Assembly: GCA_030295235.1 (NCBI GenBank)
Contig: AP026125.1
Location: 1,488,001-1,552,000, forward strand
DNA: 64,000 nt
Reading direction: 5' to 3'
Source of the DNA: Fistulifera solaris
Lineage: Eukaryota > Bacillariophyta > Bacillariophyceae > Naviculales > Stauroneidaceae
Every line of letters starts with the position of its first letter. Within the stretch, counting starts at the first letter, position 1. The notes under the pieces are model-generated. The model did not search any database. It was not told where the DNA came from and saw nothing but the letters and a program-made list of their open reading frames with translations. A program made the translations under genes and the position numbers. This document shows positions 34,808-44,698 of this stretch, piece after piece.

Positions 34808-37294
34808 ATGACCGTCTCTATTAACAAGAATTACACATTTAAAATCACCGGCAGTGCAGCAAAATCTCGTATTGCTCCCTTACTGCCGGACAATTGGGTT
34901 GAAGGCGATACGAATGTCGATTTCTTGTGGGAAAATGCTCCACGCGCTGTTACAAAATCGTTTCGAGACGATGTGATGTGCTATTCGCATTTACCCAATG
35001 GCACGAACATTTTAGATAGTAAATGGGTTTTGGCGCGACTCTTTCAAGATGCACACTGCTTTACGGGTCTTGCTGGCTTTCAAAACTTCTGTCGTCGACA
35101 GCAGTGTTCGTCAGATGTCGTCGATGATGAGGAGTCATTTCCACAGCGTTGTCTCGATTTATTTCCGGGGTATGAAAGTACAGACATTATTACGAATTTT
35201 AGTGACTGGTGGGTCGTTAAAGATGCTTCTTCGAACGGGGCCGGAGGTATATGGGTCGTGTCGCCGCAGAATAGGTCATTCTATCAAGATGCTCGTACCA
35301 GCCCATTTGTAGAGAATCACCGATACGTTGCGCAGCCCTACGCTTGGCCTTTGGTTCTCTTTCAGGGACGAAAATGCCACGTTCGCGTCTATGGACTTGT
35401 CACGAGTGATGGAAGAGCCTTTGTTCACGACCGCGCATTCCTGCATGTCGCCAATGAAGCATTCACGGGAGAGAATATGCAAGACACAGTGCACATTACA
35501 AATTGTTGTGCGAACAGTCATGACCTCGCTCAATTTTCGGGTGAAATTTGTGCTCATTTTGGAGTTGACTCGAATCGACTGACAGCGGAAGGCGAGATCG
35601 AAATCGGTCTTGCTCGCTACAAGCAAGCAATCCACGATAAAGTAGCCCAGTTGGCGGAGCGTACTGGACCCTTTCTTAGAGGAGGGCACAGAAATGGAGG
35701 CTTTGAGTACTTGGGGCTTGACTTTATTCTCACGGGAGATGATTCGGCGTTTCTACTGGAAGTAAATGCACCTCCGTCACAAGATACTGCTACTGGACTT
35801 CCGCACGCGGAGGCGTTACACGATGCGGTTCTTCAAGATTTATTACATTTGTGGGTTTACCCCAGAGTCCTCGGTCAAGACGAGCAGCCTGGCGACTGGC
35901 AATGCGTGTATACTCCTTCAGTCGTCGAAAGTGTTCAAGCGAGTGTTGTGCCATCGAAAGCAGCAGTAGTGAATAAGATGCGATGGGCTCTACTCGAGAG
36001 GAAGTTATCAAAGGTTGAAGACATTCAGGAAACCAAGTTAATGGAAAACTCGTTTTGTGTACCTGGGATTAGAAAGCATTTTCGATACTTCCAGAATAGT
36101 AAGAGGAAACCACTTGTCTACTTTGAAAATGCGGGAGGTACTCAAGTCCCTATTTGTGTGGACAACGCTGTGCAGTCATCCTTGGCGCTTCGAGATCGCT
36201 CAATAGGGGGCAAAGCTTGCGTAGCGTCGGCACGCAACACCTTGCAACTTTTACTGGGAGCTCAAAAGTGCCGAATTTTTCTAGGAGCAAATGCCTCCCA
36301 GCTCATATCTAACTTGGCGGATGCCTATTATGACCTTCTTTCGTCTGATGACGAGCTTGTCATCAGCACAGACAATCATTTAGCAAACATCCAACCATGG
36401 GTAAAAGTTGCAACTAGATCTGGTGCAGCCATTCAGTGGTGGAATCCAATTGAAGAAGAGTTTCCTTTCCTGAATAAATCGACGCGTCTTGTGATCGTTC
36501 CTCATGCGTCCAATGTTTTAGGTGAGGTTCGCGACCTACATTCGCTTCAGCGCCACGTGCGTCGTGAGACTTGCGGACGTGCGCGGATCATTGTGGATGG
36601 AGTAGCTGCAACGCCTCATCGATTTGCCGCAGTCGATGCAAATGAGGTGGACTGGTATGTGATCAGTTGCCATAAAGTGTTTGGGCCACACATGGGTGTA
36701 TTGTGTGGGAAACCTGATGCTTTCAAGGAACTGTCCTGTCCGCTCGAATATGGTACTTTGAACTACGAGGCATGTGGAGGCATAGCTGGATTGGGTATTT
36801 ATATTTCAGCACTGGCTTCTCATCTGTCATCTCAAAGACATGACGACGATGAGTGTCTTGTTGGTAACACTTACAGTAAAGAGAAAGAAACCTTTGAAAC
36901 GGCAGTTTGTGAAGACATCGGCGCATTGTCACCCGAGCTTGTAAAGAATGCATACCGATTGATACGTCAAGTCGAACTGCCTCTCACTAAAATGCTGATT
37001 GAAGGTCTCCAGCGTTCAGCTAAAGTGTCGATCTTGGCCTCGCCGCAACAATGTTTGGACAGGCAACTACCCATAGTGAGCTTTTTGCACAGCGACCTTG
37101 ATGGTGAACTGATTGTTGAGGCCTGTCGCCGTGCTGGTATCATCTGTCGATACGATTCCTTTCTTTGCAGCGAGCGATTTATGAAACAACTAAAGTTTCA
37201 ACGAGTAGTTCGCTTTTCTCTTGTGCACTACAACACAGCAAAAGAAATTTCCTACGTGTTAAAAGTACTGCAATCGTTGGAAGGTTGGTTTTAG
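34808..37294 (+). CDS. Fusion of tubulin-tyrosine-ligase-like and class V aminotransferase-like domains
   Basis: One uninterrupted 828-aa frame. Residues about 15-370 look like a TTL-type ATP-grasp: WWVVKDASSNGAGGIWVVSP (ATP-binding lysine region), HRYVAQPYAWPLVLFQGRKC, HVRVYGLVTSDGRAFVHDRA, and the Mg-binding LDFILTGDDSAFLLEVNAPP. Residues about 425-828 look like a PLP-dependent class V (cysteine-desulfurase-type) fold: PLVYFENAGGTQVPICVDNA, IIVDGVAATPHRFAAVDANE and DWYVISCHKVFGPHMGVL, where Lys near 622 would bind PLP. Known separately: TTL enzymes ligate amino acids to proteins; class V enzymes act on cysteine or related substrates, or lack desulfurase activity. I know no standard protein with this pair. 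Function unknown; activation or modification of an amino-acid substrate is a guess. Starts 40 bp after array 2. Confidence 0.75.
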   Translation: MTVSINKNYTFKITGSAAKSRIAPLLPDNWVEGDTNVDFLWENAPRAVTKSFRDDVMCYSHLPNGTNILDSKWVLARLFQDAHCFTGLAGFQNFCRRQQCSSDVVDDEESFPQRCLDLFPGYESTDIITNFSDWWVVKDASSNGAGGIWVVSPQNRSFYQDARTSPFVENHRYVAQPYAWPLVLFQGRKCHVRVYGLVTSDGRAFVHDRAFLHVANEAFTGENMQDTVHITNCCANSHDLAQFSGEICAHFGVDSNRLTAEGEIEIGLARYKQAIHDKVAQLAERTGPFLRGGHRNGGFEYLGLDFILTGDDSAFLLEVNAPPSQDTATGLPHAEALHDAVLQDLLHLWVYPRVLGQDEQPGDWQCVYTPSVVESVQASVVPSKAAVVNKMRWALLERKLSKVEDIQETKLMENSFCVPGIRKHFRYFQNSKRKPLVYFENAGGTQVPICVDNAVQSSLALRDRSIGGKACVASARNTLQLLLGAQKCRIFLGANASQLISNLADAYYDLLSSDDELVISTDNHLANIQPWVKVATRSGAAIQWWNPIEEEFPFLNKSTRLVIVPHASNVLGEVRDLHSLQRHVRRETCGRARIIVDGVAATPHRFAAVDANEVDWYVISCHKVFGPHMGVLCGKPDAFKELSCPLEYGTLNYEACGGIAGLGIYISALASHLSSQRHDDDECLVGNTYSKEKETFETAVCEDIGALSPELVKNAYRLIRQVELPLTKMLIEGLQRSAKVSILASPQQCLDRQLPIVSFLHSDLDGELIVEACRRAGIICRYDSFLCSERFMKQLKFQRVVRFSLVHYNTAKEISYVLKVLQSLEGWF

Positions 37295-37354
37295 AGTTTC
37301 CCGACCGTACGAAGTAGTCAATCGAAAATGTTTCTGCCGTGCCATCAAATCTAG

Positions 37355-39913
37355 CTAGCCTGTCTTTTTTACTATCACGAAAAAGTTTCCGCTTTCAAAT
37401 CCACTTTCGATCATTACTACGTTTGGTATAGACAACGCAATACTGTCTAGTTCTCCTTGACGGTAAAGGTGGCAGTATCGTTTGAAAACAACCAAGCCTT
37501 TTTCTTCATCGTAGTCAGCGTTTAACGATTTTGAGTAGACTTTCGCCGTTGTCGAGATACTTTCCTTCGGTATGCTTTCGTCCTGACTTGTATCTCTTCC
37601 TTTTCCACCATTAATTGTATCGCCTTGCAACTTCAAATGTCTCGGTTGTGCGTTGAAAGGCACGTATACATCATTAGATGCAAACCTCCGTCTGCTACCT
37701 TCCACCTGAGTCATCGCCCAAGCCTGAATGTTGATTAAGCTGCCAGGTTTGACAATTCGTACCAGCTCTTCAATGCATCGGCGGCGTCTGGATTCGTTGG
37801 AGAGATGATGCATCACAGCAATGCAAATCGCGGCATCACATGACCCTGTTCGCAACGGGACGCTCATGCAGTCTGCGACCGCGATGGCGGGCCGATTTCT
37901 CAAATGGCGACGGGGTTCACTAACCCTTCTACTCTCTGGTACACCTTCGTCGCACAAACTGGCAGCACTAGTCGCAGTCTCGAGAAGAGGTAGACTAATA
38001 TCCGTACCAATCACATACGAACCCGCTTCCCAAATAGCTGGAAAATATTTACCATCACCACAACCAACATCCGCAACAACAGACCCCGGCGGAAGCTTCT
38101 GCAAAATTGAGTTGCACCGGGCCACAGCACGCCTCTTTTTCCTCGCGTGTGATGCCATTGTGTTGCAATTGCATCATAGACGGCGTGAACGTGGTTTCGT
38201 TCGCAATCTGGGGTAGCTAATGGCGACAACAGATTTGGATTACCCCAACAAGGTGGAAATGAATGCGATTCGACACAAGCCATAGGCGAACCATTCTTAT
38301 CCAATGCTGTCCGGAGTGTCAAGCTAACTCGTGTCCTCGGCGTACGACTTCGCCGTCAATAGTGTCCGTCATACGACTGACTATCATGTGCTCCCAAGAG
38401 TACCGGGCTTCTTTTGACATCAAAAGCAAGGAACGCGGGGGAAGAAACACTTGTTTGCGGAGACCTTTCGTTTCTTCCTGAACGCAGTTAAACTCCATGA
38501 CAATACCGCTACCGAGAGATATGCTGATCAATCCGTCACCGAAAGCGGATGGTGTATCGACGTGTGACCCAATTCCTTCTCCCGGTGCGTACCGATTCAC
38601 GGTGAGTTGATTGATGGTTTTATAAGAATGTTCACCATCGTCCTCGTCGCTGAATGTCGTTCGCCGAACTCTTTCAATAACTCCAGCTACAACTTCCCAA
38701 CCACATCCTTCACGAACACTTTCCCCAAGGTATTCCTCTAATGTTTTGTCCCCACGGTCTACCGCAGGCATGGGCGGACAATCGGCTCCCGAATTGCTTC
38801 GATCCCTGAGGACATCCGCTGTGCGGTAGTCAAAGACATATCCGCAATGCTGAACCGATCTTTTACAGTGCCACCCTCCGTGGGAGTATTTTGTGCGGGA
38901 GCCCAAGGGGCGTGCGGTCCATCTAAGACAGCCAACAAAACCGCTTCCTCCTCGGGTGAAACAAAATCCGGAATAAGAACCAATCCTGGTATTTGCACAT
39001 CAGCAGTCAACGAAGTACATTCGCTACGTGATGGCTCTCCCGGTCCATCACCCCGCACTAGACGCCGTCGTGATCTTTGTGTAATGGACGCATAGTCGAG
39101 AAAAAGCATTCCACTAGTGATCGAATGTTCGGTCCCTGTAGCACCGGCCCATTTCCATTCCACTTGTTTACCTTGATATGTCGCAACAGCCTGTTGAGCT
39201 TCCTCCGCCGAACGAAACCCCAAATGACAGTACTTGGATAAACTTTTGTGATTTACAAAGACTTCCACGTCGACCGCGAAAGCAGAACGTATCGCTTGGG
39301 CTACCCAAAACGGTTCGTCCCAGTCCGCGTCGTGTTCGTTTTGTAACAAATTGGATACAAAGACAAAGCGTGTCGTCGCTCGCTCCTCTTGCAACAATGT
39401 CTCGCTTTCTCCCGGCCGCATTAATAGGCGTCGAAATTTGGGTGGGCTAGATCGCGTCCACGCTATTGTGTCGGATAATTGTGGTTGTTGTGTCAAAAGG
39501 GTTGCCTGAATGGGTCTTGAGCCAAAGTGTTCATCCAAATCGATACACTGAAAAAGACTCTGAATGGTCGTTTTTCGTTGCCGTATTACCACCAGTACGT
39601 GCAATGCTTGTAAGGGCGTTTCATAAATCAGACGTATCTTCGTAAAGGGTGCGACCGTGTCGAGCACTTCCACTTGAGTGGCGGCCATCGGAAATCCCAA
39701 AGACGCGAAATTGTGTTGAAAGACGCGTGACAAGGCCGTCTGCAGAGTTTCAACGGTCCAATAAGACTCCTGTTTTTCTTCTTGCTGTTCTCTTCCATCT
39801 CTTCTTTGTTGTTTCGGACAAAATGCACCTTGTATATGCAAGTAACCGTGCTGATCATCGCTGGGGATCGGTTCGTGCGCTAAAATCGATCGGAATGTTG
39901 CTGTTTGTGTCAT
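37355..39913 (-). CDS. ALKBH8: ALKBH8-type tRNA wobble uridine modification enzyme (RRM-AlkB-methyltransferase)
   Basis: Three domains occur in the animal ALKBH8 order. An RRM-like segment (RFVFVSNLLQ, then HLGFRSAEEAQQAVATYQGK); an AlkB 2OG-Fe(II) domain (GLVLIPDFVSPEEE, HCGYVFDYRTADV, QLTVNRYAPGEGIGSHVDTP with the HxD metal ligands, and SLLLMSKEARYSWEHMIVSR); and a SAM methyltransferase (VVADVGCGDGKYFPAI, DCMSVPLRTGSCDAAICIAV, MHHLS). Known role in animals: forms mcm5U/mchm5U at tRNA wobble positions. Three single-base losses break it: near 38855-38856, 38335-38336 and in T5 38135-38139; repair gives KDRVQHCGYVF, RRGTRVSLTLRTAL and TRGKKRRAVARC, for about 853 aa. Start chosen at 39913 (MTQTATFRSI); a longer N-terminus is possible. 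Confidence 0.85.
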
Positions 39914-40087
39914 GCTCAAAAGAGCTGTGCGGAACTTAGTTCCCTGTAAACAAATAACTTGATTGAATAAAAGGCTTTCGATAAGCAATATACAGTAAAT
40001 ACTTGTTACAATGTTGTTCTGTGTTGTCAGCTTTTGCGTTGCAAAATGCGAAATGTTGCAAATGAACGGCGATGCGCGGCGGTCCTT

Positions 40088-40375
40088 GATTCATGACTGA
40101 AACGCAGTCGTGGCAAATGTCCCTTACACTTTGGGATTATAGTAATTATTGAGAACAACGGTTTTGCGTGCTTCTTCGACGTCAAAACTGAATTTTTGCG
40201 TTCCAAATGCTGCTGAAGGTAATTGCAGTACCTGCCACATCATCCTAGCTTACCAAGTAGCAGAAAGACCGAGGGTTAGGTAGAAGCCTGTCTCGGAATA
40301 CAAAATCGATTCATGACTGAGATGCAGTCACGTTATATTTCGGTAAACCAACATTTTGATTCTATACTATATTTT
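40088..40375 (+). repeat. ~220-bp repeat, two hairpin-bearing units
   Basis: Two units start with TGACTGA near 40094 and 40314, each with an ACTGA...CAGT hairpin and, in the second, TCGGTAAACCAACA and TGATTCTATACTAT. The same two-unit arrangement with the same ~220-bp step occurs at 55162 and 55383. It lies in the region upstream of ALKBH8, left of palindrome array 3. Confidence 0.6.
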
Positions 40376-40468
40376 TAGCGGAGACCGCTATAATTTGTTA
40401 TACAAGGTTGTTTTGTTTCTCTCCTTGCGTCGCAATAATAATGAACAGGGAATAACGCACCACAGACG

Positions 40469-40850
40469 TTCCAAGATTTCTGGACCAAACACACAGGATT
40501 TCTGTATGATTGCATACAACGTTGGTCCAGAATTTCTGGACCAAACACACAGGATTTCTGTACGATTGCATACAACGATGGTCCAGAATTTCTGGACCAG
40601 ACACACAGGATTTCTGTATGATCGTACAACGATGGTCCAGAAATTCAGGACCAAATCACACAGGATTTCTGTATGATTGCATACAACGATGGTCCAGAAA
40701 TTCTGGACCAAGCACACAGGATTTCTGTATGATTGCATACAACGATGGTCCAGAAATTCTGGACCAATCACACAGGATTTCTGTATGATTGCATACAACG
40801 ATGATCCTGAATTTCTGGACCAATCACACAGGATTTCTGTATGATCGAAC
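40469..40850. repeat. Palindrome array 3, regular 56-57-bp tandem
   Basis: Seven near-identical units of 54-57 bp. Each has GGTCCAGAATTTCTGGACC (or a central A), then ACACAGGATTTCTGTATGAT and TGCATACAACGATGG. One unit lacks a few bases near 40620. This is the cleanest array and serves to define the unit: palindrome with 9-bp arms, short spacer, second half-site, spacer. It lies in the divergent region between ALKBH8 (minus) and the DEAD-box gene (plus), ending about 115 bp before the helicase start. Confidence 0.92.
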
Positions 40851-40965
40851 TGATGATTTTACAGTATTGCAAGTGAAAAAATGACGAAGAACAGCAATGA
40901 TGAAACCATTGTGGTAAACTCACATAATTTTGATTATTATTCAAGGTAGACCCTGTAAACCACAA

Positions 40966-42672
40966 ATGTATCGCCTGCGAATGCAAAACGCATGTATATT
41001 CGCTCAAAAGCAACAAAAATTGCAGCGAAGCAAACGACATTTCGCCGTTCGGTGTTTCACGACAACAGGAATTGACGCCTCGAGAGATCCTCTGTCGTCA
41101 TCATTTCAACAACTTGCCAATCTACACAAACCGCTACAAGAGCGTCTACTGCAATTGGGATGGAATATACCTACTGAAATTCAAGCCAAGACATGGCAAG
41201 CCGCTACCGACGGTCGAGATGTGTTGGGGCGTTCGAGAACGGGGAGTGGCAAAACGATGGCCTTTCTCTTGCCAACGCTACAACGATCCATCAATAACAA
41301 TGCAGGTATCAAACTGATTCTTTTACCGACACGAGATCTGGCGCAACAGATTGATGAACAAATCAAAATTTTGTATCCGCTGGATGAAACGATCCATAGC
41401 AATGATCATATCGTAATCGTGGGTGGTGTCGACAAACGTCGAGAATTGAGACGATGGCAAGAGACTGCACCTCAGTTCATTACAGCGACTCCGGGGCGAC
41501 TTCGCGATCATTTAGAGGGTGCCGACAACGCGTTTGTTTGTGATTATTTGCAAAATGTGGACGTACTAGTGTTAGATGAAGTCGATCAGCTTTTGGAAAT
41601 GGGATTCAAAGATGACATTGATGCTATTATCCAGCATTTGCCCCAACAACGACAGAATTTATTGTTTTCGGCGACTATTTCACCCAAAATTCAGCGAGAA
41701 CTGGTAACGCGAGGCTGGATTCATTCGAATCACTTATTTGTCGATTGTATTTCCGATGCGGCGGCGACTGAAGTACAAGATGATCCGTTCGATATGGAAC
41801 ACGATGCCGACAATAAGTTGACGACCGCCACTGCTCCCACTCTAGCGCACACACATGTATCGCAATCGCATGTCGTCCTTCCACCGCATCGTTTGGTGAC
41901 AGGGATTGCTCAAATTGTTCTCACATTACTCCAACAAGAAGACAAAAATGCCAAGATATTAGTCTTCTTTCCAACAACAAGTATGGCAATTTACTTCACT
42001 CGACTGTTTCAATGGGCACTCGGTCGACACGTATGGTCCATGCACGGACAAAAAAGTCAAATGGCGCGAAATGTGACACGGCAGGCATTTGCGGCGGCCT
42101 CGCGCGGTGTTTTGTTTACGACCGATGTGTCGGCGCGTGGTATGGATTATCCCTCGATTACCAACGTTGTACAAATCGGAGTGCCGGCTAGTCGCGATAC
42201 CTATATACATCGGCTGGGTCGCACAGGACGGGGAATGGATAGTTTGAGTGGAAAAGGATTGTTGGTGCTCTTGATGGAACAAGAAGAGAAAATAATGAAC
42301 CGGGAGTTACAAGACATGGACATTCCTTTTGATGAGAGTCTTTCGAGGTTATTAGAACGCCCGGTCTGGCCGGATTTAGAATTGGAATTGACCCAGTTCG
42401 CGCATGACATGAAACAAGGCGAACTTCCCGAAATGGTTAAGGAAGCGGAAAGTGTTTACAAGAGCTTGCTATCGATCTATCAGTTACAGTTAAAAGAAGA
42501 CACAGTAGTGGAGACTATGAATAGTTTGGCGGCCCAAATGGGTCTTTCGGGACCGCCAGTGCTGGAAGAAAACCAGGCCGCTTATTTAGGTTTGTCGAAG
42601 CACCCATTGTTAAATATTCACCGGCCATGGAAAATGGGACAGCGCTTTGATGTAGGAGGACGGAGAACATGA
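40966..42672 (+). CDS. DEAD-box RNA helicase, probably organellar
   Basis: The ATG at 40966 gives MYRLRMQNACIFAQKQQKLQ then RSKRHFAVRCF, a basic leader typical of mitochondrial import. All helicase motifs are visible: Q-like motif (LGWNIPTEIQAKTW), I (SRTGSGKT), Ia (PTRDLA), TPGRL, II (DEVD in place of DEAD), III (SAT), V (TTDVSARGMD) and VI (HRLGRTGRG). About 568 aa, no intron, no frame break. Known role: ATP-dependent RNA unwinding or RNP remodelling; the target RNA is not known. DEVD variants occur in some members and need not impair ATPase activity. The stop is 63 nt from the convergent oxygenase-like gene. Confidence 0.88.
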   Translation: MYRLRMQNACIFAQKQQKLQRSKRHFAVRCFTTTGIDASRDPLSSSFQQLANLHKPLQERLLQLGWNIPTEIQAKTWQAATDGRDVLGRSRTGSGKTMAFLLPTLQRSINNNAGIKLILLPTRDLAQQIDEQIKILYPLDETIHSNDHIVIVGGVDKRRELRRWQETAPQFITATPGRLRDHLEGADNAFVCDYLQNVDVLVLDEVDQLLEMGFKDDIDAIIQHLPQQRQNLLFSATISPKIQRELVTRGWIHSNHLFVDCISDAAATEVQDDPFDMEHDADNKLTTATAPTLAHTHVSQSHVVLPPHRLVTGIAQIVLTLLQQEDKNAKILVFFPTTSMAIYFTRLFQWALGRHVWSMHGQKSQMARNVTRQAFAAASRGVLFTTDVSARGMDYPSITNVVQIGVPASRDTYIHRLGRTGRGMDSLSGKGLLVLLMEQEEKIMNRELQDMDIPFDESLSRLLERPVWPDLELELTQFAHDMKQGELPEMVKEAESVYKSLLSIYQLQLKEDTVVETMNSLAAQMGLSGPPVLEENQAAYLGLSKHPLLNIHRPWKMGQRFDVGGRRT

Positions 42673-42735
42673 TAATATTCACTCGGTGTTTTAAGGTGGG
42701 TCTCATGTGGACATTTGCCGGTAACTCATTTGTAC

Positions 42736-43935
42736 TTAAGAAATTTGCCGCCCTTCGTCATGATCTCCTTCATCGTCATCAGCTGTCTTCATTCTTTTGG
42801 CAGTAGGAGACGATGGCTCAGTTTCACACTCTCGATCTGCACTCTTAGAATCATCTCTCAGTTTCTTCTCTACCAGGATAGATTGTGGGTCGTCGAACCG
42901 TAGTTGTAGACTACCGCCTTCTTCTCTTTTCTCTTGAATCGCTGGTAAGGGAATATCCATATGAATAAATTCTTCATAATCATCTGAACCGCCACCCATG
43001 GACCAGGTCAAACGAGTCACATTTGCTTTCGCAACTTTATTGTCCGTGATGATACTGACAGGGTCGGGAGATGATCCAAAAGTCAACCCAATCTTGTTCG
43101 TGTCTTGATATCCACTCATCTTTTCTGGCATCGGGAATCGATCCACATAAAATGGCTTGTAATGCAGCCATACATTGACAAGAAATGTGACACGACGATG
43201 TCGTCGCACGGATGCTTTGCTATCTGGATTAGAATGTTGCAACTGCTGTTCCCAAAGACCCGGCGGCATCAATTCCATCGGTGCTGCATGCAAGTAACGG
43301 CCATCGAAACTAAAATGCTTGCCACGACGCGGCCAACTGATCCACGATGTCGGTGTATTGTTGGGTAGAATCCATTCTCCCGATAAACTGTGGATACGAG
43401 TGTCAGTGACAAGAGTCGGTGCTCCCAAATCGGTCAAATACGTGACCGTCGACAAATGCGGATGGATATAGGTGTTTCCACCGCACAGTATCCGAAGATC
43501 TTCATCTTTATCCCAGTGAAACGTGATTCCTGTTTCCTCTGTCATTCCCTGCATCGCATATCGCCCCGTATGTTCTGGAGAAGGACGTATTTGAACCCAC
43601 CATTCCGCACCCGCCACGGTGGAGGAATCATCGAGGGCCGTGCCTTTGACGTGATGATGAAAGACATCCAGCGCCATTTGCTCCAGAGCAAACTGAGGCT
43701 TATCATGAACACCGATCCAAAACGTTCGAGGCATGAGTCCGCTGTCGGCAATTTCACAATCGAGTAGCATGTCATCCAGTGCCGCCTCGGGAAAGTTTGC
43801 CGAGGAGGAGCGCGGTTCATAGGAATGAATGTGAATGTCTTGTGCCGTGAATGATGAATTCGTGGTAGTTCGACCTTCTTCGTCCAAGCGAAAGTTAATT
43901 TCAATTTCTTCGGGGCTTTGATGTTCTTCTGCCAT
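42736..43935 (-). CDS. 2-oxoglutarate/Fe(II) oxygenase-like protein
   Basis: A 399-aa single-exon protein. The segment GITFHWDKDE holds an HxD pair, HLSTVTYLTDLGAPTLV follows as a strand, and HFSFDGRYLHAAP supplies a distal His. This H-x-D...H order and spacing (about 70 residues) fits the double-stranded beta-helix metal site of 2OG-Fe(II) oxygenases. A clear basic 2OG-binding residue after the distal His is suggested (SVRRHRRVTFLVNVWLHYKP) but not certain. The C-terminal ~110 aa are polar and acidic, with a possible nuclear signal (TAKRMKTADDDEGDHDEG). Substrate unknown. An Fe(II) prolyl hydroxylase-like protein is the alternative reading. Confidence 0.6.
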   Translation of the reverse strand: MAEEHQSPEEIEINFRLDEEGRTTTNSSFTAQDIHIHSYEPRSSSANFPEAALDDMLLDCEIADSGLMPRTFWIGVHDKPQFALEQMALDVFHHHVKGTALDDSSTVAGAEWWVQIRPSPEHTGRYAMQGMTEETGITFHWDKDEDLRILCGGNTYIHPHLSTVTYLTDLGAPTLVTDTRIHSLSGEWILPNNTPTSWISWPRRGKHFSFDGRYLHAAPMELMPPGLWEQQLQHSNPDSKASVRRHRRVTFLVNVWLHYKPFYVDRFPMPEKMSGYQDTNKIGLTFGSSPDPVSIITDNKVAKANVTRLTWSMGGGSDDYEEFIHMDIPLPAIQEKREEGGSLQLRFDDPQSILVEKKLRDDSKSADRECETEPSSPTAKRMKTADDDEGDHDEGRQIS

Positions 43936-44207
43936 TTTGATAATATGTTTGTGAATGTCCAGTATCTCCTTTTCGATGAAAGGAAAGAAAAGAAAAACGA
44001 GTGGGTGTCATATCGCGTAGGCTCACTTAGAGCGGGACTGAAAATGGGTTTAGTCGTCAAAAAGTCGTCTTCTTTCTACTTCACAGTAAATTTTGCAGAA
44101 CTGTTACAAACATCGTATCGCGACTCAAAGTCTAAGTACAAAAAAGATCCAGATTTTCACATAACTCATAACCCTACTGGAGTGCGGAAGCGCGCGACGA
44201 CGATGAC
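43936..44207. other. Upstream region of the oxygenase-like gene
   Basis: Sequence between the oxygenase-like start and the first 121-bp repeat. No gene recognised. Confidence 0.35.
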
Positions 44208-44328
44208 TGTCAGATTGAGGGTCTGGACGTCAATCAGAGTGGGTTATATATCATGGATCGGGGTAGAAATACGACGTGATTGGGTTGGCTCTGTGGTTCG
44301 ATTCCACAGTACGTTAGTATTTTCAACA
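44208..44328 (+). repeat. 121-bp direct repeat with tRNA-like box B, copy A
   Basis: Copy A is identical to 44481-44601 except for one base near 44243. It contains TGTGGTTCGATTCCACA at 44292-44308, a perfect T-arm with loop TTCGATT and a box B match (GGTTCGATTCC). I could not fold a complete tRNA around it, as no matching 5' acceptor strand is present. Just downstream (44339-44357) is a second T-arm-like word, GCAGGGTTCGAACCCTGG. Confidence 0.8.
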
Positions 44329-44480
44329 TGGTAACGTGCAGGGTTCGAACCCTGGCGGAGTGAGTTTGTTGCCGACTCCTGTGAAGCCGGGAGGATAAAA
44401 GAATAGGGCTTGAAGCGGTCTCAAGTGAGGAGGCTGAAGGGCAAAACAGTACGATCATGATAGTATAAGGCCAGGGAGGA

Positions 44481-44601
44481 TGTCAGATTGAGGGTCTGGA
44501 CGTCAATCAGAGTGGCTTATATATCATGGATCGGGGTAGAAATACGACGTGATTGGGTTGGCTCTGTGGTTCGATTCCACAGTACGTTAGTATTTTCAAC
44601 A
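44481..44601 (+). repeat. 121-bp direct repeat with tRNA-like box B, copy B
   Basis: Second copy, 273 bp from the first, in the region upstream of the FkbM methyltransferase. Same T-arm-like word and box B match. The near-identity suggests a recent duplication or constraint. Confidence 0.8.
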
Positions 44602-44698
44602 GATGACCTCGTCTTTTTTTTCTTCGTCAATATAGCTGTCGCATTTTGCATTCAATTGTCAATGTAACTGGCGCTCTATTCAATTGTAAGACGCAACA

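Noticed and set aside
40375-40850. Overlapping open frames on both strands across array 3 (for example 40388-40798 minus and 40510-40788 plus)
   Set aside because: They arise because the 56-57-bp unit lacks stops in several frames. The peptides are the same repeat translated again and have no start context or conservation.
40469-40850. CRISPR array
   Set aside because: The spacers are repeated along with the palindromes, no cas genes are present and the genes are eukaryotic with introns.
44243-44357. tRNA genes at the two T-arm-like words
   Set aside because: A perfect T-arm is present but no complementary 5' acceptor strand, D-arm or anticodon arm could be found at proper distance, even allowing an intron.
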